Assembly: GCF_014652095.1 (NCBI RefSeq)
Contig: NZ_BMYD01000001.1
Coordinates: 1,031,466-1,095,465, forward strand
DNA: 64,000 nt
Origin: Cognatilysobacter bugurensis
GTDB lineage: Bacteria; Pseudomonadota; Gammaproteobacteria; Xanthomonadales; Xanthomonadaceae
Direction of reading: 5' to 3'
Within the stretch, counting starts at the first letter, position 1. Each line of letters starts with the position of its first letter. Shown here piece by piece: positions 16,224-25,420 of the stretch. The position numbers and the translations under genes are program-made. Under the pieces are notes generated by a model. The model did no database searches. It was not told the origin of the DNA and saw nothing but the letters and a program-made list of their open reading frames with translations.

Positions 16224-17750
16224 TCAACTGCGTGCGCCGACCTGCGCAATGAGTTCGCGGGTTACGTTGTCGTGCGCTTCGTCGCGGCCTTCGAGAACAG
16301 GCAGCAGCGTCGAGGCCAGCTGCTTGCCGAGCTCGACGCCGAACTGATCGAACGGGTTGATTCCCCAGAACACGCCCTGCAGGTAGACGCTGTGCTCGTA
16401 CAGCGCGAGCAAGGCGCCGAATGCGTGCGGCGTGAGCGCGTCGAGCAGCAGCATCGTGCTGGGGCGGTTGCCGGCGTAGCTGCGATGCGGATCGTCGCTG
16501 GCCTGTCCGTTCGCGAATGCCTCGGCCTGCGCGAACAGGTTCGACAGCAGCGCGCGATGGTTCACTTCGTGCCCATGCGAGGGCTGCACGACGCCGATGA
16601 GGTCGCACGGCACCGGTTCGGTGCCCTGGTGCAGCGCCTGGAAGAAGCTGTGCTGCGTGTCGGTGCCTGCCCCGCCCCACCACACCGGCACGGTGTCCCC
16701 GGCGACGGGCGAGCCGTCGACCTGCACGGACTTGCCGAGGCTTTCCATCACCAGCTGCTGCAGATAGTTCGGCAGCAGGCGCAGGCGCTCGTCGTACGGC
16801 AGCACCGCGTGCGCGCCGAAGCCGAGGCCATTCCGGTTGAAGATCGCGGTAGCCGCGTGCCAGGCCGCGAGGTTCTCGCGCATCGGCGTGCGCAGCACGT
16901 GCGCGTCCATTTCGGCGGCGCCGTCGAGCAGTTGCTCGAAGCCATCCATGCCGATCGCCAGCGCGATCGGCAGGCCGACTGCGGACCACAATGAGTACCG
17001 CCCGCCGACCCAGTCCCACATCGGCAGGATGCGCTCCGGCGGGATCGAGAATTCCTTCGCGGCGCGTTCGACGTTCGCGGAGATCGCGTACAGCCGCGCG
17101 CCGTCGCCGAGCCACTCGCGCAGGATGCGGCCGTTGAGCAGCGTTTCCTGCGTGCCGAAGCTCTTCGAGATCAGCAGCACCGCGGTGCGCGCCGGATCGA
17201 GCCCGGCAAGCACGCGCTTGGCAGCGTGCCCGTCGACATTCGACAGGAAGTGCACGCGCACTGGCGAGGCGCCGGCTTCGGCGAGCGCATCGACCGCGAG
17301 GCGCGGGCCGAGGTCCGAGCCTCCGATACCCACGCTGACGACGTCGGTGACGCCGCTCGAGTGCAGCTGCTCGACGACCCGGCGCATCGCGGCGCGTGCG
17401 TCGCACGCCTGTGCATGCGCGTTGCGGGCGACGTCACTCGATGAAAGATCACTGCGCAGCGCGGTGTGCAGAGCCGGGCGCGCCTCGGTCGGGTTGACCT
17501 GGGCGCCATCGAACAGCGCATTTAGTGCTTGCGTTCCACCGGCGGCCTCGAACGCGGCGAATACGGCATCGAGCGCCTGGCGGTCGTAGCGCTGGCGCGC
17601 GAAGTTCGCGTACAGCGGACCGACGCGAAGCGCGAACTCGCGCGAGCGCGCCGGCTTGGCGGAAACCAGGTCGGAGATGCGGGAATCGCCGAGGCGGCGG
17701 GCCTCGGCGGCAACGGTATCGATACGGGTTCGGGCGTCCATGCCGCGCAT
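16224..17750 (-). CDS. pgi: Glucose-6-phosphate isomerase
   Basis: Pgi interconverts glucose 6-phosphate and fructose 6-phosphate. The 508-residue protein has the signature [17 protein letters not shown], the loop [27 protein letters not shown] and, near the C-terminus, [20 protein letters not shown] with the active-site Lys. The start at 17750 lies two bases after the panD stop, so it is the last gene of the pcnB-folK-panBCD-pgi run; a longer open frame upstream only overlaps panD. It supplies sugar phosphates that the exopolysaccharide locus also needs, though no direct regulatory link is visible. Confidence 0.96.
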   Translation of the reverse strand: MRGMDARTRIDTVAAEARRLGDSRISDLVSAKPARSREFALRVGPLYANFARQRYDRQALDAVFAAFEAAGGTQALNALFDGAQVNPTEARPALHTALRSDLSSSDVARNAHAQACDARAAMRRVVEQLHSSGVTDVVSVGIGGSDLGPRLAVDALAEAGASPVRVHFLSNVDGHAAKRVLAGLDPARTAVLLISKSFGTQETLLNGRILREWLGDGARLYAISANVERAAKEFSIPPERILPMWDWVGGRYSLWSAVGLPIALAIGMDGFEQLLDGAAEMDAHVLRTPMRENLAAWHAATAIFNRNGLGFGAHAVLPYDERLRLLPNYLQQLVMESLGKSVQVDGSPVAGDTVPVWWGGAGTDTQHSFFQALHQGTEPVPCDLIGVVQPSHGHEVNHRALLSNLFAQAEAFANGQASDDPHRSYAGNRPSTMLLLDALTPHAFGALLALYEHSVYLQGVFWGINPFDQFGVELGKQLASTLLPVLEGRDEAHDNVTRELIAQVGARS

Positions 17751-17752
17751 GA

Positions 17753-18133
17753 TCACGCGGCCTGTGCAGGCATCGAGTGATTGGTGTGCGTCAGGCGGTT
17801 GTCCCGATCGACGTAGACGCACGTCGGCTTGAACGTCGCGGCTTCGGCTTCGGTGCACTGGCCGTACGCGGCAATGATCACGAGGTCGCCCGGCTGCGCG
17901 AGGTGCGCAGCAGCACCGTTGACCGAGATCACGCCGCTGCCTTCCTCACCGCGGATCGCGTAGGTGACGAAGCGCGTGCCCTGGTTGACGTTCCAGATGT
18001 GGATCTGCTCGTACTCGCGGATGCCCGAGATGTCGAGCAGGCGGCCGTCGATTGCGCACGAGCCTTCGTAATGCAGCTCGGCGTGGGTGACCGTGGCGCG
18101 GTGGATCTTGGCCTTGAGCAGGTTCAGCAGCAT
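17753..18133 (-). CDS. panD: Aspartate 1-decarboxylase (proenzyme)
   Basis: PanD makes beta-alanine from aspartate for pantothenate. The 126-residue proenzyme contains the self-cleavage site Gly24-Ser25 in HYEGSCAID, where Ser25 becomes the pyruvoyl group, plus K9 and the conserved WNVNQGTRF and [17 protein letters not shown]. It lies 96 bases after panC; that gap holds no gene. Confidence 0.97.
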   Translation of the reverse strand: MLLNLLKAKIHRATVTHAELHYEGSCAIDGRLLDISGIREYEQIHIWNVNQGTRFVTYAIRGEEGSGVISVNGAAAHLAQPGDLVIIAAYGQCTEAEAATFKPTCVYVDRDNRLTHTNHSMPAQAA

Positions 18134-18229
18134 GTCGATGACTCTGTCCGCGGCATGCGGACGCGCACGCGAAGTCTACCAGCGCATGGCGCAGTGCAAC
18201 ATCGGGTCCGGCGTCGCGAAAACCGGGGT

Positions 18230-19078
18230 TCAGATCTCGAATTCGAGATTGTCGATGAGCCGGGTCGTGCCCAGCCGAGCGGCGATCAGCGCCACGGCAG
18301 TGCCCGACGGCGCGCCGTCGAACTCGGCCAGCCCCGCGGTGCGCACGGCGGCGTAATCGACGATGTAGCCCGCCGACTCCAGCCGACGACGCGCGTCGGC
18401 CTCGACCGCGCTGACCTCCGCGCCGCCCAGGACGCCCTCGCGCATGGCTTGCAGGCAGCGGTGAATCTCCGCGGCGCGCGGACGCTCGTCGGCCGTGAGG
18501 TACTGGTTGCGCGAGCTCATCGCCAGCCCGTCAGCTTCGCGCAGCGTCTGCGCACCGACGAGTTCGACCGGAAACGCCAGGTCGCGCACGAGGTATTGGA
18601 TCACCGCGAACTGCTGGTAGTCCTTGCGGCCGAACACCGCGATGTCCGGGCGGACCTGGTTGAACAGGCGCGCCACGACGGTGGCCACGCCATCGAAATG
18701 CCCGGGGCGGTGCGCTCCTTCGAGCACGTCCGTGACGCCCGGCACCTGCACACGCACGGCGCCGGTGGCCCCGAAGGGGTACATCGTCTCAACCGACGGC
18801 ATCCACACCAAGTCGCAACCGACCGCCGCGAGTCCGTCCGCGTCGGCTTGCGGGGTGCGCGGGTAGCGCGCGAAATCCTCGCGCGGTCCGAACTGGGTCG
18901 GATTGACGAACACGCTGGCGACCACGCGGTCAGCTCGTTCACAGGCGATGCGCACGAGCGAGTGGTGCCCCGGGTGCAAGTTGCCCATCGTCGGCACGAA
19001 GCCCACACGCAGTCCGGCGCGGGTCCATGCCCCCACCTGTGCACGCAGCTCGTCGAGCTCGCGGACGATCTCGATCAC
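18230..19078 (-). CDS. panC: Pantothenate synthetase (pantoate--beta-alanine ligase)
   Basis: PanC condenses pantoate with beta-alanine using ATP. The 282-residue protein shows the nucleotidyltransferase-like PTMGNLHPGHHSLVRIA with its HxGH box, the pantoate-binding FVNPTQFGPREDFARYPRT, FGRKDYQQFAVIQYLVRDL, and the KMSKS-like AMSSRNQYL. It follows panB by 54 bases in the same operon. Confidence 0.97.
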   Translation of the reverse strand: MIEIVRELDELRAQVGAWTRAGLRVGFVPTMGNLHPGHHSLVRIACERADRVVASVFVNPTQFGPREDFARYPRTPQADADGLAAVGCDLVWMPSVETMYPFGATGAVRVQVPGVTDVLEGAHRPGHFDGVATVVARLFNQVRPDIAVFGRKDYQQFAVIQYLVRDLAFPVELVGAQTLREADGLAMSSRNQYLTADERPRAAEIHRCLQAMREGVLGGAEVSAVEADARRRLESAGYIVDYAAVRTAGLAEFDGAPSGTAVALIAARLGTTRLIDNLEFEI

Positions 19079-19132
19079 GGCTGCTCGGCCCGAACAGCCG
19101 GCTTTCGGCTCATGGAAAGCACGGTCATGGAC

Positions 19133-19960
19133 TCACTCATACGAATGTGAGGCCTCAGGGAAGCGCCCTTCGTGCACGGCCGAGACGAATGCCTCCACCG
19201 CGCCTGCAATGGAACCCGCGCCGTCCAGGAAGTTCTTCACGAACTTCGGCCGCCGGTGGCCGCTGTCGACCCCGAGCAGGTCATGCAGCACCAGCACCTG
19301 CCCGTCGCACTGCGGACCGGCGCCGATGCCGATTGTCGGAATGCCCGCTGCGGAGGTCACGGCCGTCGCAAGCGAGCTCGGCACACACTCGAGCACGAGC
19401 ATCGCCGCGCCGGCCTGCTCCACCGCGAGCGCGTCGTCGCGCAGACGCTGCGCGGCGTGCTCCTCGCGGCCCTGCACCTTGTACCCGCCCAGCATGAGCA
19501 CCGACTGCGGCGTGAGCCCAAGGTGGGCGCAAACGGGAATCTCGCGCTCGACGAGGTAGCGGATCACCTCGAGCTTATGGCCCGCGCCTTCGAGCTTGAC
19601 CATCGCGGCACCGGCCTGCAGCAGGCGCGTCGAGGTCTCGAGCGCGACCTGCGGTGTCGCGTCAGCCTGGAACGGCAGGTCCGCGATCAGGAGGGGCCGC
19701 GACATCCCGCGTGCAACGCAGGCGACGTGATACGCGATGTGATCGACCGTGACCGGCAGCGTGCTGTGGTGGCCCTGCACGACCATGCCCAGCGAATCGC
19801 CGACGAGGACGAGGTCGACGCCACCAGCTTCAAGCGCGCGCGCGAAGCTCGCGTCGTAGCAAGTCAGCATTGCGAGCTTGCGGCCTTCGCGCTTCGCGGC
19901 GGCGAGCGCTGGAACCGTCCAGGGCTTGTCTCGGGGGGTTGCGGCGTACATGGGTCCCAC
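19133..19960 (-). CDS. panB: 3-methyl-2-oxobutanoate hydroxymethyltransferase
   Basis: PanB transfers a hydroxymethyl group from methylene-tetrahydrofolate to ketoisovalerate, the first committed step to pantothenate. Motifs include [13 protein letters not shown], the metal-binding [16 protein letters not shown], and [17 protein letters not shown]. It has 275 residues; M4 at 19951 is an alternative start. It lies 18 bases after folK, which makes another folate-pathway product. Confidence 0.96.
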   Translation of the reverse strand: MGPMYAATPRDKPWTVPALAAAKREGRKLAMLTCYDASFARALEAGGVDLVLVGDSLGMVVQGHHSTLPVTVDHIAYHVACVARGMSRPLLIADLPFQADATPQVALETSTRLLQAGAAMVKLEGAGHKLEVIRYLVEREIPVCAHLGLTPQSVLMLGGYKVQGREEHAAQRLRDDALAVEQAGAAMLVLECVPSSLATAVTSAAGIPTIGIGAGPQCDGQVLVLHDLLGVDSGHRRPKFVKNFLDGAGSIAGAVEAFVSAVHEGRFPEASHSYE

Positions 19961-19978
19961 CGACGCGGACGCCGGTGC

Positions 19979-20485
19979 TCAGGCGGAGGGAGCCCCATAC
20001 GTTAGCGCCTGCATGCCGGCGCTTTCCATCGCGGCCGCGCAATCGCGTGCCGGCCCGACGCCTGGAATGTGCGCATCGGGTGCGATTTCGACGAGCGGCA
20101 CCAGCACGAATGCGCGCTCGTGCAGGTGGGGATGCGGCACATGCAGGCCCGGCACGTCGATCGTGTGATCGCCGTAGAGCAGCAGATCCAGGTCGAGCGC
20201 ACGGGGCCCCCAACGCGTGGCCGAGCTGCGGTCGCGACCGGCGTCGCGTTCGATCGCGAGCAGGTCCTCGAGCAGCGCTAGCGGTTCGCGGGCGGTGTCG
20301 AGCATCACGACCGCGTTGATGAAGTCAGGTTGCGCCGTGAGGCCCCACGCCGGTGTGCGGTACAGACTCGACGCGCGAAGCACCGCGGTTGCCGGCAGCC
20401 GCCCGATGGCGCCGATGGCAGCCAACACCGCCTCCGGGGCATTCCCGAGATTCGCGCCGAGCCCGACGAAGCAGCGCTCGCTCAC
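19979..20485 (-). CDS. folK: 2-amino-4-hydroxy-6-hydroxymethyldihydropteridine pyrophosphokinase
   Basis: FolK pyrophosphorylates the pterin precursor of folate. The 168-residue protein carries FVGLGANLGNA, LYRTPAWG, FINAVVMLDT, RWGPRALDLDLLLYGD and PHPHLHERAFVLVPL, all diagnostic. The start codon is GTG, overlapping the pcnB stop as GTGA. Confidence 0.96.
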   Translation of the reverse strand: MSERCFVGLGANLGNAPEAVLAAIGAIGRLPATAVLRASSLYRTPAWGLTAQPDFINAVVMLDTAREPLALLEDLLAIERDAGRDRSSATRWGPRALDLDLLLYGDHTIDVPGLHVPHPHLHERAFVLVPLVEIAPDAHIPGVGPARDCAAAMESAGMQALTYGAPSA

Positions 20486-21825
20486 TCGGCGGCGGGCTTC
20501 GCGTTGCTGCGGCGTCGGCGACGGCGGCGACGGGGTGCGCCGTCCTCGCCGGTCTCCCCGTCAGGATGTTCCTGCTCGTGCGCGGCGACGGTCTCGGTCG
20601 GGTGCAGCTGCGCCTCACGCCAGAACTCGACGTCGGCTGCATGCTCGTTCGACGCAGCCTGGCGCAGCACAAGGAAATCGAACGCCGCGCGGAAGCGCGG
20701 ATGGGACAGCAGGCGGAACACTCGCTTGCGCTGGCGCAATGAGAAACGCGGCTGGAGCAGCCAGATTTCCTGCATCGGCAGCGAGAAGCGGCGCGGCAGC
20801 GCGACCGTCGACAGCTGGTGCAACGTGACCTGGTCGGCAGCGCGGCGCTGCGCCTCAACCGGCTGCATGCCGCCGGCCTGCAAGGCCATCAACGCGCGGC
20901 AGTACGCGGGCCAGAGCAAAAGTGCGAACAGGAACGCCGGCGACACCGGCTCGTCGTTCGCAACGCGCGAGTCGGTACCGCGGAGCCCTTCGAGCACCAT
21001 CCGGCGCAGTGCGCCACTGCGGTTCGACCTCAGCGCAGCCGCGGTTTCCGGGAACAACGCGCCGAGCAGGCCGAAACGTTCGAGCCCGATGAAGCTCGCT
21101 TCGGCATGGCCCGACAGGAACAGCTTGAGGCACTCTTCGAACAGGCGCGCGGGGGCGCTTTCGGACAGCAACGGCGCAAGGCGCACCAGCGGCTCGGCGG
21201 TGGCCGCCTCGATCTCGAAGTCGAGCTTCGCGGCGAGGCGCACCGCCCGCAGCATGCGCACCGGATCCTCGCGGTAACGAGTCTCCGGATCGCCGATCAG
21301 GCGCATCAGGCGGTTCTGCACGTCCTCGAAGCCGCCGACGAAGTCGCGCACCGAGAAGTCCTCGATCGCGTAGTAAAGGGCGTTCGCGGTGAAGTCGCGG
21401 CGGACCGCGTCCTCCTCGATCGAGCCATAGACGTTGTCGCGCAACACGCGGCCGTCCTCGTGGGTTTCCCGCTCGCCGCTGCCGTTGTCGGTGTTCGCCC
21501 GGAACGTCGCGACCTCGATGATCTCGCGCCCGAAGACAACGTGCGCGAGCCGGAACCGGCGGCCGATCAGGCGGCAGTTGCGGAACAGCCCGCGCACCTG
21601 CTCCGGCGTCGCGTCGGTCGCGATGTCGAAGTCCTTCGGGTTTCCGCCGATCAGCAGGTCGCGAACGGCGCCGCCGACGAGGAAGGCGCCGAAGCCCGCC
21701 TCGCGCAGGCGATAGAGCACGCGCAAGGCATTCGGGCTGATGTCGCGGCGCGACACGTTGTGGCCGTCGCGCGAGATCACGCGGAGCACGGGGACGGGAG
21801 TCTGGTCGTGGAGTTCGGGCTGCAT
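20482..21825 (-). CDS. pcnB: Poly(A) polymerase I
   Basis: PcnB adds 3' poly(A) tails that promote RNA decay. The 447-residue protein has the nucleotidyltransferase core LVGGAVRDLLIGGNPKDFDIAT with catalytic aspartates, followed by GRRFRLAHVVFGREIIEVATFR, the RRDFTANALYY motif and GDPETRYREDPVRMLRAVRLAAKL, which separates it from CCA-adding enzymes only by overall context. The C-terminus ends in a basic tail rich in Arg (PRRRRRRRRSNAKPAAE), probably RNA-binding. It heads the operon with folK and panBCD. Confidence 0.94.
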   Translation of the reverse strand: MQPELHDQTPVPVLRVISRDGHNVSRRDISPNALRVLYRLREAGFGAFLVGGAVRDLLIGGNPKDFDIATDATPEQVRGLFRNCRLIGRRFRLAHVVFGREIIEVATFRANTDNGSGERETHEDGRVLRDNVYGSIEEDAVRRDFTANALYYAIEDFSVRDFVGGFEDVQNRLMRLIGDPETRYREDPVRMLRAVRLAAKLDFEIEAATAEPLVRLAPLLSESAPARLFEECLKLFLSGHAEASFIGLERFGLLGALFPETAAALRSNRSGALRRMVLEGLRGTDSRVANDEPVSPAFLFALLLWPAYCRALMALQAGGMQPVEAQRRAADQVTLHQLSTVALPRRFSLPMQEIWLLQPRFSLRQRKRVFRLLSHPRFRAAFDFLVLRQAASNEHAADVEFWREAQLHPTETVAAHEQEHPDGETGEDGAPRRRRRRRRSNAKPAAE

Positions 21826-21876
21826 CGAAGCGGCGTCGCCGCGGTCTCTTAGTGTGGAGGGCGCACGTCAAACCCG

Positions 21877-21905
21877 TTGCTCGCGGCAACGGCGCTCCCT
21901 ATACT
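21877..21905 (+). promoter_or_regulatory. Sigma-70 promoter for tRNA-Glu
   Basis: TTGCTC (21877-21882) and TATACT (21900-21905) are separated by 17 bp and lie 49 bases before the tRNA, between pcnB and the tRNA. Confidence 0.65.
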
Positions 21906-21954
21906 AGCAAGCCGCGTAACGTTGAGAGTCCGGCGCGGTTTTCAGCAGCACCCT

Positions 21955-22030
21955 GCTCCCTTCGTCTAGAGGCCTAGGACGTGGCCCTCTCAAGGCTAAA
22001 ACACGGGTTCGAATCCCGTAGGGAGCGCCA
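21955..22030 (+). tRNA. tRNA-Glu (anticodon CTC)
   Basis: A 76-base cloverleaf with acceptor GCTCCCT/AGGGAGC, anticodon loop CTCTCAA giving CTC for glutamate GAG, T arm GGTTCGAATCC and encoded CCA. A strong promoter lies upstream and a terminator downstream. Confidence 0.96.
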
Positions 22031-22063
22031 ATGACGCGGTTGCGCCTCAAGCGCGATCGCACA

Positions 22064-22092
22064 AAAAGCCCGCACCCCGTGCGGGCTTTTTT
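22064..22092 (+). terminator. Rho-independent terminator after tRNA-Glu
   Basis: AAAAGCCCGCAC, a short CCC loop and GTGCGGGCTTTTTT form a classic hairpin with U tract 34 bases after the tRNA. Confidence 0.92.
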
Positions 22093-22177
22093 GTTGCCCG
22101 GGCGGTCAGCCTTTGCGGTTGGGGCGCCCTCAGGCAGCCGTTAGACTATCCATTGCCCTGCATCACCGGACGCGCCC

Positions 22178-22501
22178 ATGCCCTTTGTCGTCACCGAGAA
22201 CTGCGTCAAGTGCAAGTACACCGACTGCGTGGAGGTGTGCCCGGTCGATTGCTTCCACGAGGGTCCCAATTTCCTCGTGATCGATCCGGACGAGTGCATC
22301 GACTGCACCTTGTGCGAGCCGGAGTGCCCGATCAACGCGATCTACCCCGAGGACGACGTGCCCGCGGGCCAGGAGGCGTTCGTGCAGCTCAACGCCGAGC
22401 TGGCGAAGGCGTGGCCGGTCCTGACTACCCGCAAGGACCCGCTGCCCGACGCGAAGGAATGGGAAGGCAAGCCGGGCAAGATCGACCTCATCGAGCGCTA
22501 A
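22178..22501 (+). CDS. fdxA: Ferredoxin FdxA, [3Fe-4S][4Fe-4S] type
   Basis: This 107-residue soluble electron carrier matches the 7Fe ferredoxins of the Azotobacter FdI type. Cysteines at 9, 12, 17, 21, 25, 40, 43, 46 and 50 provide the ligands: [17 protein letters not shown] and [12 protein letters not shown]. The C-terminal half is the extension seen in FdxA. It is monocistronic between two terminators; a weak promoter (TTGGGG, 17 bp, TAGACT ending at 22147) lies upstream. The electron partners are not identifiable. Confidence 0.95.
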   Translation: MPFVVTENCVKCKYTDCVEVCPVDCFHEGPNFLVIDPDECIDCTLCEPECPINAIYPEDDVPAGQEAFVQLNAELAKAWPVLTTRKDPLPDAKEWEGKPGKIDLIER

Positions 22502-22525
22502 CGCCGGGCTGAGCCGGCACTGAGA

Positions 22526-22555
22526 CAAAAAAACGGGCGCCGAAGCGCCCGTTTT
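22526..22555. terminator. Bidirectional terminator between fdxA and the lipoprotein gene
   Basis: AAAACGGGCGC, loop CGAA, GCGCCCGTTTT is a symmetric hairpin with A and T tracts on both sides, 20 bases from either convergent stop codon, so it can serve both transcripts. Confidence 0.92.
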
Positions 22556-22575
22556 GCACTCTGCAGCCGGCGCGG

Positions 22576-23076
22576 TCAGTTGCCGCCGAGCGTGGCCTTG
22601 AGCTGGGCGAGCAGACGGGTCGCGGCCTCGCCGGTGACCGGGACGCCGCGCGGGTCGACCGCGCTCACCGTCGAGCCGGTTTCGCTGCCGGCGATGCGCA
22701 CGAGGAAGCTCGCGCCTTCGTACGTCACGTCATAGGCGCCGAGCACCTGCGCTCGGCTCACGATGACGACCCCGGGGACCTTCGCCAACTCCTCGCCGAC
22801 GCGGTCGAACACGGCGTCACGTGAGCCGGGCACCGTGAAGCCGACCGAATTGGTGGGGACCGCTGCGCTGCGGGCCGGCGCGACAGCGCCGACGGAGGCA
22901 ACGTTCGCATCGGCGCGCGGCTGCTCCAGCGGGGGCGGGACTTCGAGCGGGCGGTTGGCCGGGTCGTTCGCGAACAGCGCATCGCCCTTCCGGAACCAGC
23001 TGCAGCCGCTCGTCGCGACGAGGCCGCCGAGGATGAGGGCCGCCGCGATGCGCGGAACTGAAGAGGTCGTGGACAT
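22576..23076 (-). CDS. Short BamC-like outer-membrane lipoprotein
   Basis: The 166-residue protein has a lipoprotein signal peptide with lipobox ATSGC (Cys25), then a flexible Pro/Ala-rich segment and a compact domain beginning near residue 80 (VGFTVPGSRDAVFDRVGEELAKVPGVVIVSRAQVLGAYDV). The position immediately after dapA is that of bamC (nlpB) in many gammaproteobacteria, and the domain resembles one BamC helix-grip repeat, so I infer a reduced BamC-like accessory of the BAM complex. It is half the length of E. coli BamC. Direct homology is not certain from inspection; it could be an unrelated lipoprotein. Confidence 0.6.
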   Translation of the reverse strand: MSTTSSVPRIAAALILGGLVATSGCSWFRKGDALFANDPANRPLEVPPPLEQPRADANVASVGAVAPARSAAVPTNSVGFTVPGSRDAVFDRVGEELAKVPGVVIVSRAQVLGAYDVTYEGASFLVRIAGSETGSTVSAVDPRGVPVTGEAATRLLAQLKATLGGN

Positions 23077-23100
23077 CGGAAACTCCTGCTGAGGCGGCCG

Positions 23101-24006
23101 TCAGGTCGCGGGGGATTCGACGCATTCGCGCTCGAGCGCGCGCACGAGTTCGTCGATGCGCGCGGCTTCGGCCGCATATCGGTCGGAGAGCGAGGTCAGC
23201 GGCAGGCGGAGGCCGCGGCCGATGCCCTGCCGCTCGAGAAGTGCCTTGACCGGGATCGGGTTCGGCTCGACACCGAGGAAGGTACACGCCGGCACAAGTC
23301 GTGCGTCCCATTCGGTTGCGTCGACTTCGCGCTCGGCCCGCGCGAGTTCGCACAGGCGGCGGAACGATGCGGGCAGGACGTTCGACGCCACCGACACAAT
23401 GCCGTCCGCGCCCGCGAGCATCGCGCGACACGCGGTCGGATCGTCGCCGCTGAGCACGGTGAAATCCGCGGACTTGAATGCCAGCAGCGCATCCATGCGC
23501 GACTCGTCCGTGTGCGCCTCCTTGATGCCGACGATGCGCGGATGCGACGCGAGCGCGCCGACGGTCTCGGGCAGCATGTCGGTGCCGGTACGGCCGGGCA
23601 CGTTGTAGAGCACGACCGGCAACGCGCCGTCGTCGGCGACCGCGCAGTAATGCGCCACGAGCCCCGCCTGCGTAGGACGCACATACGGTGGCGTGACGAC
23701 GAGCGCAGCGTCGGCGCCAAGGGCGGCCGCGCGGCGTGTGAGCTCGATGGTCTTGAGCGTGCTCGACAGGCCCGTGCCGGCGAGCACCGGCACACGACCG
23801 GCAACGATCTCGACCGCCGTGCGCAGCAGGGTGTCGTACTCGGCGTCGAACAGCGCTGCGGCTTCGCCGGTCGACCCGGCAATGACGAGCGCCTCGGTGC
23901 CGCGCTCGAGTTGCAGTGCAATGTGGCGGTGCCAGGCGTCGAGATCGAGCTCGCCCGAGGCGTCGAACGGCGTAGCCAGCGCGGTGATGCTGCCGGTGAT
24001 TCGCAA
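23101..24006 (-). CDS. dapA: 4-hydroxy-tetrahydrodipicolinate synthase
   Basis: DapA condenses pyruvate and aspartate semialdehyde, the entry to lysine and diaminopimelate. The 301-residue protein has the Schiff-base Lys162 in VGIKEAH, Tyr134 in [10 protein letters not shown], the GSTGEAA loop and VVTPPYV. It is divergent from gcvR and lies 24 bases upstream of the lipoprotein gene. Confidence 0.95.
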   Translation of the reverse strand: MRITGSITALATPFDASGELDLDAWHRHIALQLERGTEALVIAGSTGEAAALFDAEYDTLLRTAVEIVAGRVPVLAGTGLSSTLKTIELTRRAAALGADAALVVTPPYVRPTQAGLVAHYCAVADDGALPVVLYNVPGRTGTDMLPETVGALASHPRIVGIKEAHTDESRMDALLAFKSADFTVLSGDDPTACRAMLAGADGIVSVASNVLPASFRRLCELARAEREVDATEWDARLVPACTFLGVEPNPIPVKALLERQGIGRGLRLPLTSLSDRYAAEAARIDELVRALERECVESPAT

Positions 24007-24190
24007 GGGAGGATCCTGAAAATATAGAGGTACCGCGCAGCGCGCGGCCGGGCATTGAAGCGCGGCCGATGTTACTTGCGGCGTAAAACCACCGGCAAGT
24101 ATGCTGCATCCCCCACGCAGCCTGTGCTCCGGCTGCTGTTCACTGGCCGCGGCGTCGCCGCGCGGCCGACATCACGATGCAGGCGCCGCC

Positions 24191-24751
24191 TTGACTGATT
24201 CCGCTTCCCGGCCGTCGCCGAACGAAAACCATCTGCTGATCAATGCGTACACCACGCATCCGGCGTCGCCGCTGCTCGCCGTGAGCCGCCGCATCACCGA
24301 TAGCGGCTGCAACCTCGTCGATGCGCGCCTCGCGACCGTGGGCCGCGACGTGTCGGTCACCGCGCTCGCGGTCGGATCTTGGGACTCGGTCGCGAAGCTC
24401 GAGGCGATGCTCGGCCGGCTCGAGCGGGAAGACGGCATCAAGCTCAACTGGTATCGCACCGGGTCGAAGGAACTGCAGTCGGACTTGTTGCCTTACATCG
24501 TCGAGGTGGTGTCGGCCGACAAGCCGGGGATCCTCTTCCAGCTCGCGGACTTTTTCGACCGCCAGGGGATCACGATCGAAAGCCTGCACTGCTCGCGGTA
24601 TCGCGCCATGCAGACCGGCGCTGACATGTTCTCTGCGCAGATCACGATCGGCGTGCCGGCGAGCATGCACATCGCCGCGCTGCGCGACGATTTCCTCGAG
24701 TTCTGCGACCACCTGAACCTCGACGCGATCATGGATCCGATGAAGTTCTGA
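24191..24751 (+). CDS. gcvR: ACT-domain glycine cleavage regulator GcvR
   Basis: GcvR binds GcvA and modulates expression of the glycine cleavage system. Two ACT domains are visible: residues about 14-90 (LLINAYTTHPASPLLAVSRRITDSGCNLVDARLA) and about 98-180 (YIVEVVSADKPGILFQLADFFDRQGITIESLHC). There is no in-frame ATG before the domain; the best start is a TTG at 24191 (LTDSASRPSPNENH), with another possible codon further up at 24101. The gene is divergent from dapA and upstream of bcp, an order I know from Xanthomonas relatives. The regulatory role is inferred from the family. Confidence 0.82.
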   Translation: MTDSASRPSPNENHLLINAYTTHPASPLLAVSRRITDSGCNLVDARLATVGRDVSVTALAVGSWDSVAKLEAMLGRLEREDGIKLNWYRTGSKELQSDLLPYIVEVVSADKPGILFQLADFFDRQGITIESLHCSRYRAMQTGADMFSAQITIGVPASMHIAALRDDFLEFCDHLNLDAIMDPMKF

Positions 24752-24855
24752 GGGCGTTTGGGCTGCGGCGTCGCCGCGGCGCGGTTGCAAGCGACACGGG
24801 CGCGCGTTCAAGCTGGGACCGCACAGGCCAGATCCGCTGGCTGGACCCGAGACCG

Positions 24856-25326
24856 ATGCCCGAAACCGGCGCGCTTGCCCCCGACCTCACGCTGGCCCTT
24901 TCCGACGGCACCACGCCGCGCCTGTCCGATTTCCGGGGCCGCTGGCTGGTGCTGTATTTCTATCCGAAGGACAGTACGCCGGGCTGCACGACCGAAGGAC
25001 TGGACTTCAACGCGCGTCTCGATGAGTTCAACGCCCTCGACGCGAGCGTCATCGGCGTGTCGCGCGACTCGATGCGCTCGCACCAGAACTTCTGCGCGAA
25101 GCAGGGCTTTTCCTTTCCGCTGGCGAGCGACACGGACGAGTCCCTGTGCCAGGCGTTCGACGTGATCCGCGAGAAGAACATGTACGGCCGAAAGGTGTTC
25201 GGCATCGAGCGCAGCACGTTCCTGATCGATCCCGACGGCGCGATCGCGCATGTCTGGCGGCCGGTGAGGGTCCCGGGACATGCCCAGGCCGTGCTCGACA
25301 CGCTCAAGGGCGTCCGCGCGAAGTGA
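24856..25326 (+). CDS. bcp: Thiol peroxidase Bcp/PrxQ
   Basis: This 156-residue peroxiredoxin reduces hydrogen and organic peroxides. The peroxidatic Cys44 lies in STPGCTTEGLDF. The resolving cysteine found five residues later in E. coli Bcp is absent (Leu there); Cys80 in SHQNFCAKQGF sits where PrxQ enzymes with a resolving cysteine in helix alpha3 have theirs, so the 44-80 disulfide is likely. It lies between gcvR and the PhoH-like gene. Confidence 0.92.
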   Translation: MPETGALAPDLTLALSDGTTPRLSDFRGRWLVLYFYPKDSTPGCTTEGLDFNARLDEFNALDASVIGVSRDSMRSHQNFCAKQGFSFPLASDTDESLCQAFDVIREKNMYGRKVFGIERSTFLIDPDGAIAHVWRPVRVPGHAQAVLDTLKGVRAK

Positions 25327-25420
25327 TGCACCCCGTTTGTCTGTTGCAAGGCCGACCCGCATCGCGGGCCGCGGCCGCACCGCCGTGTCCGTCTGTCCGT
25401 GCGTCCACCCAGGAGTCCGC

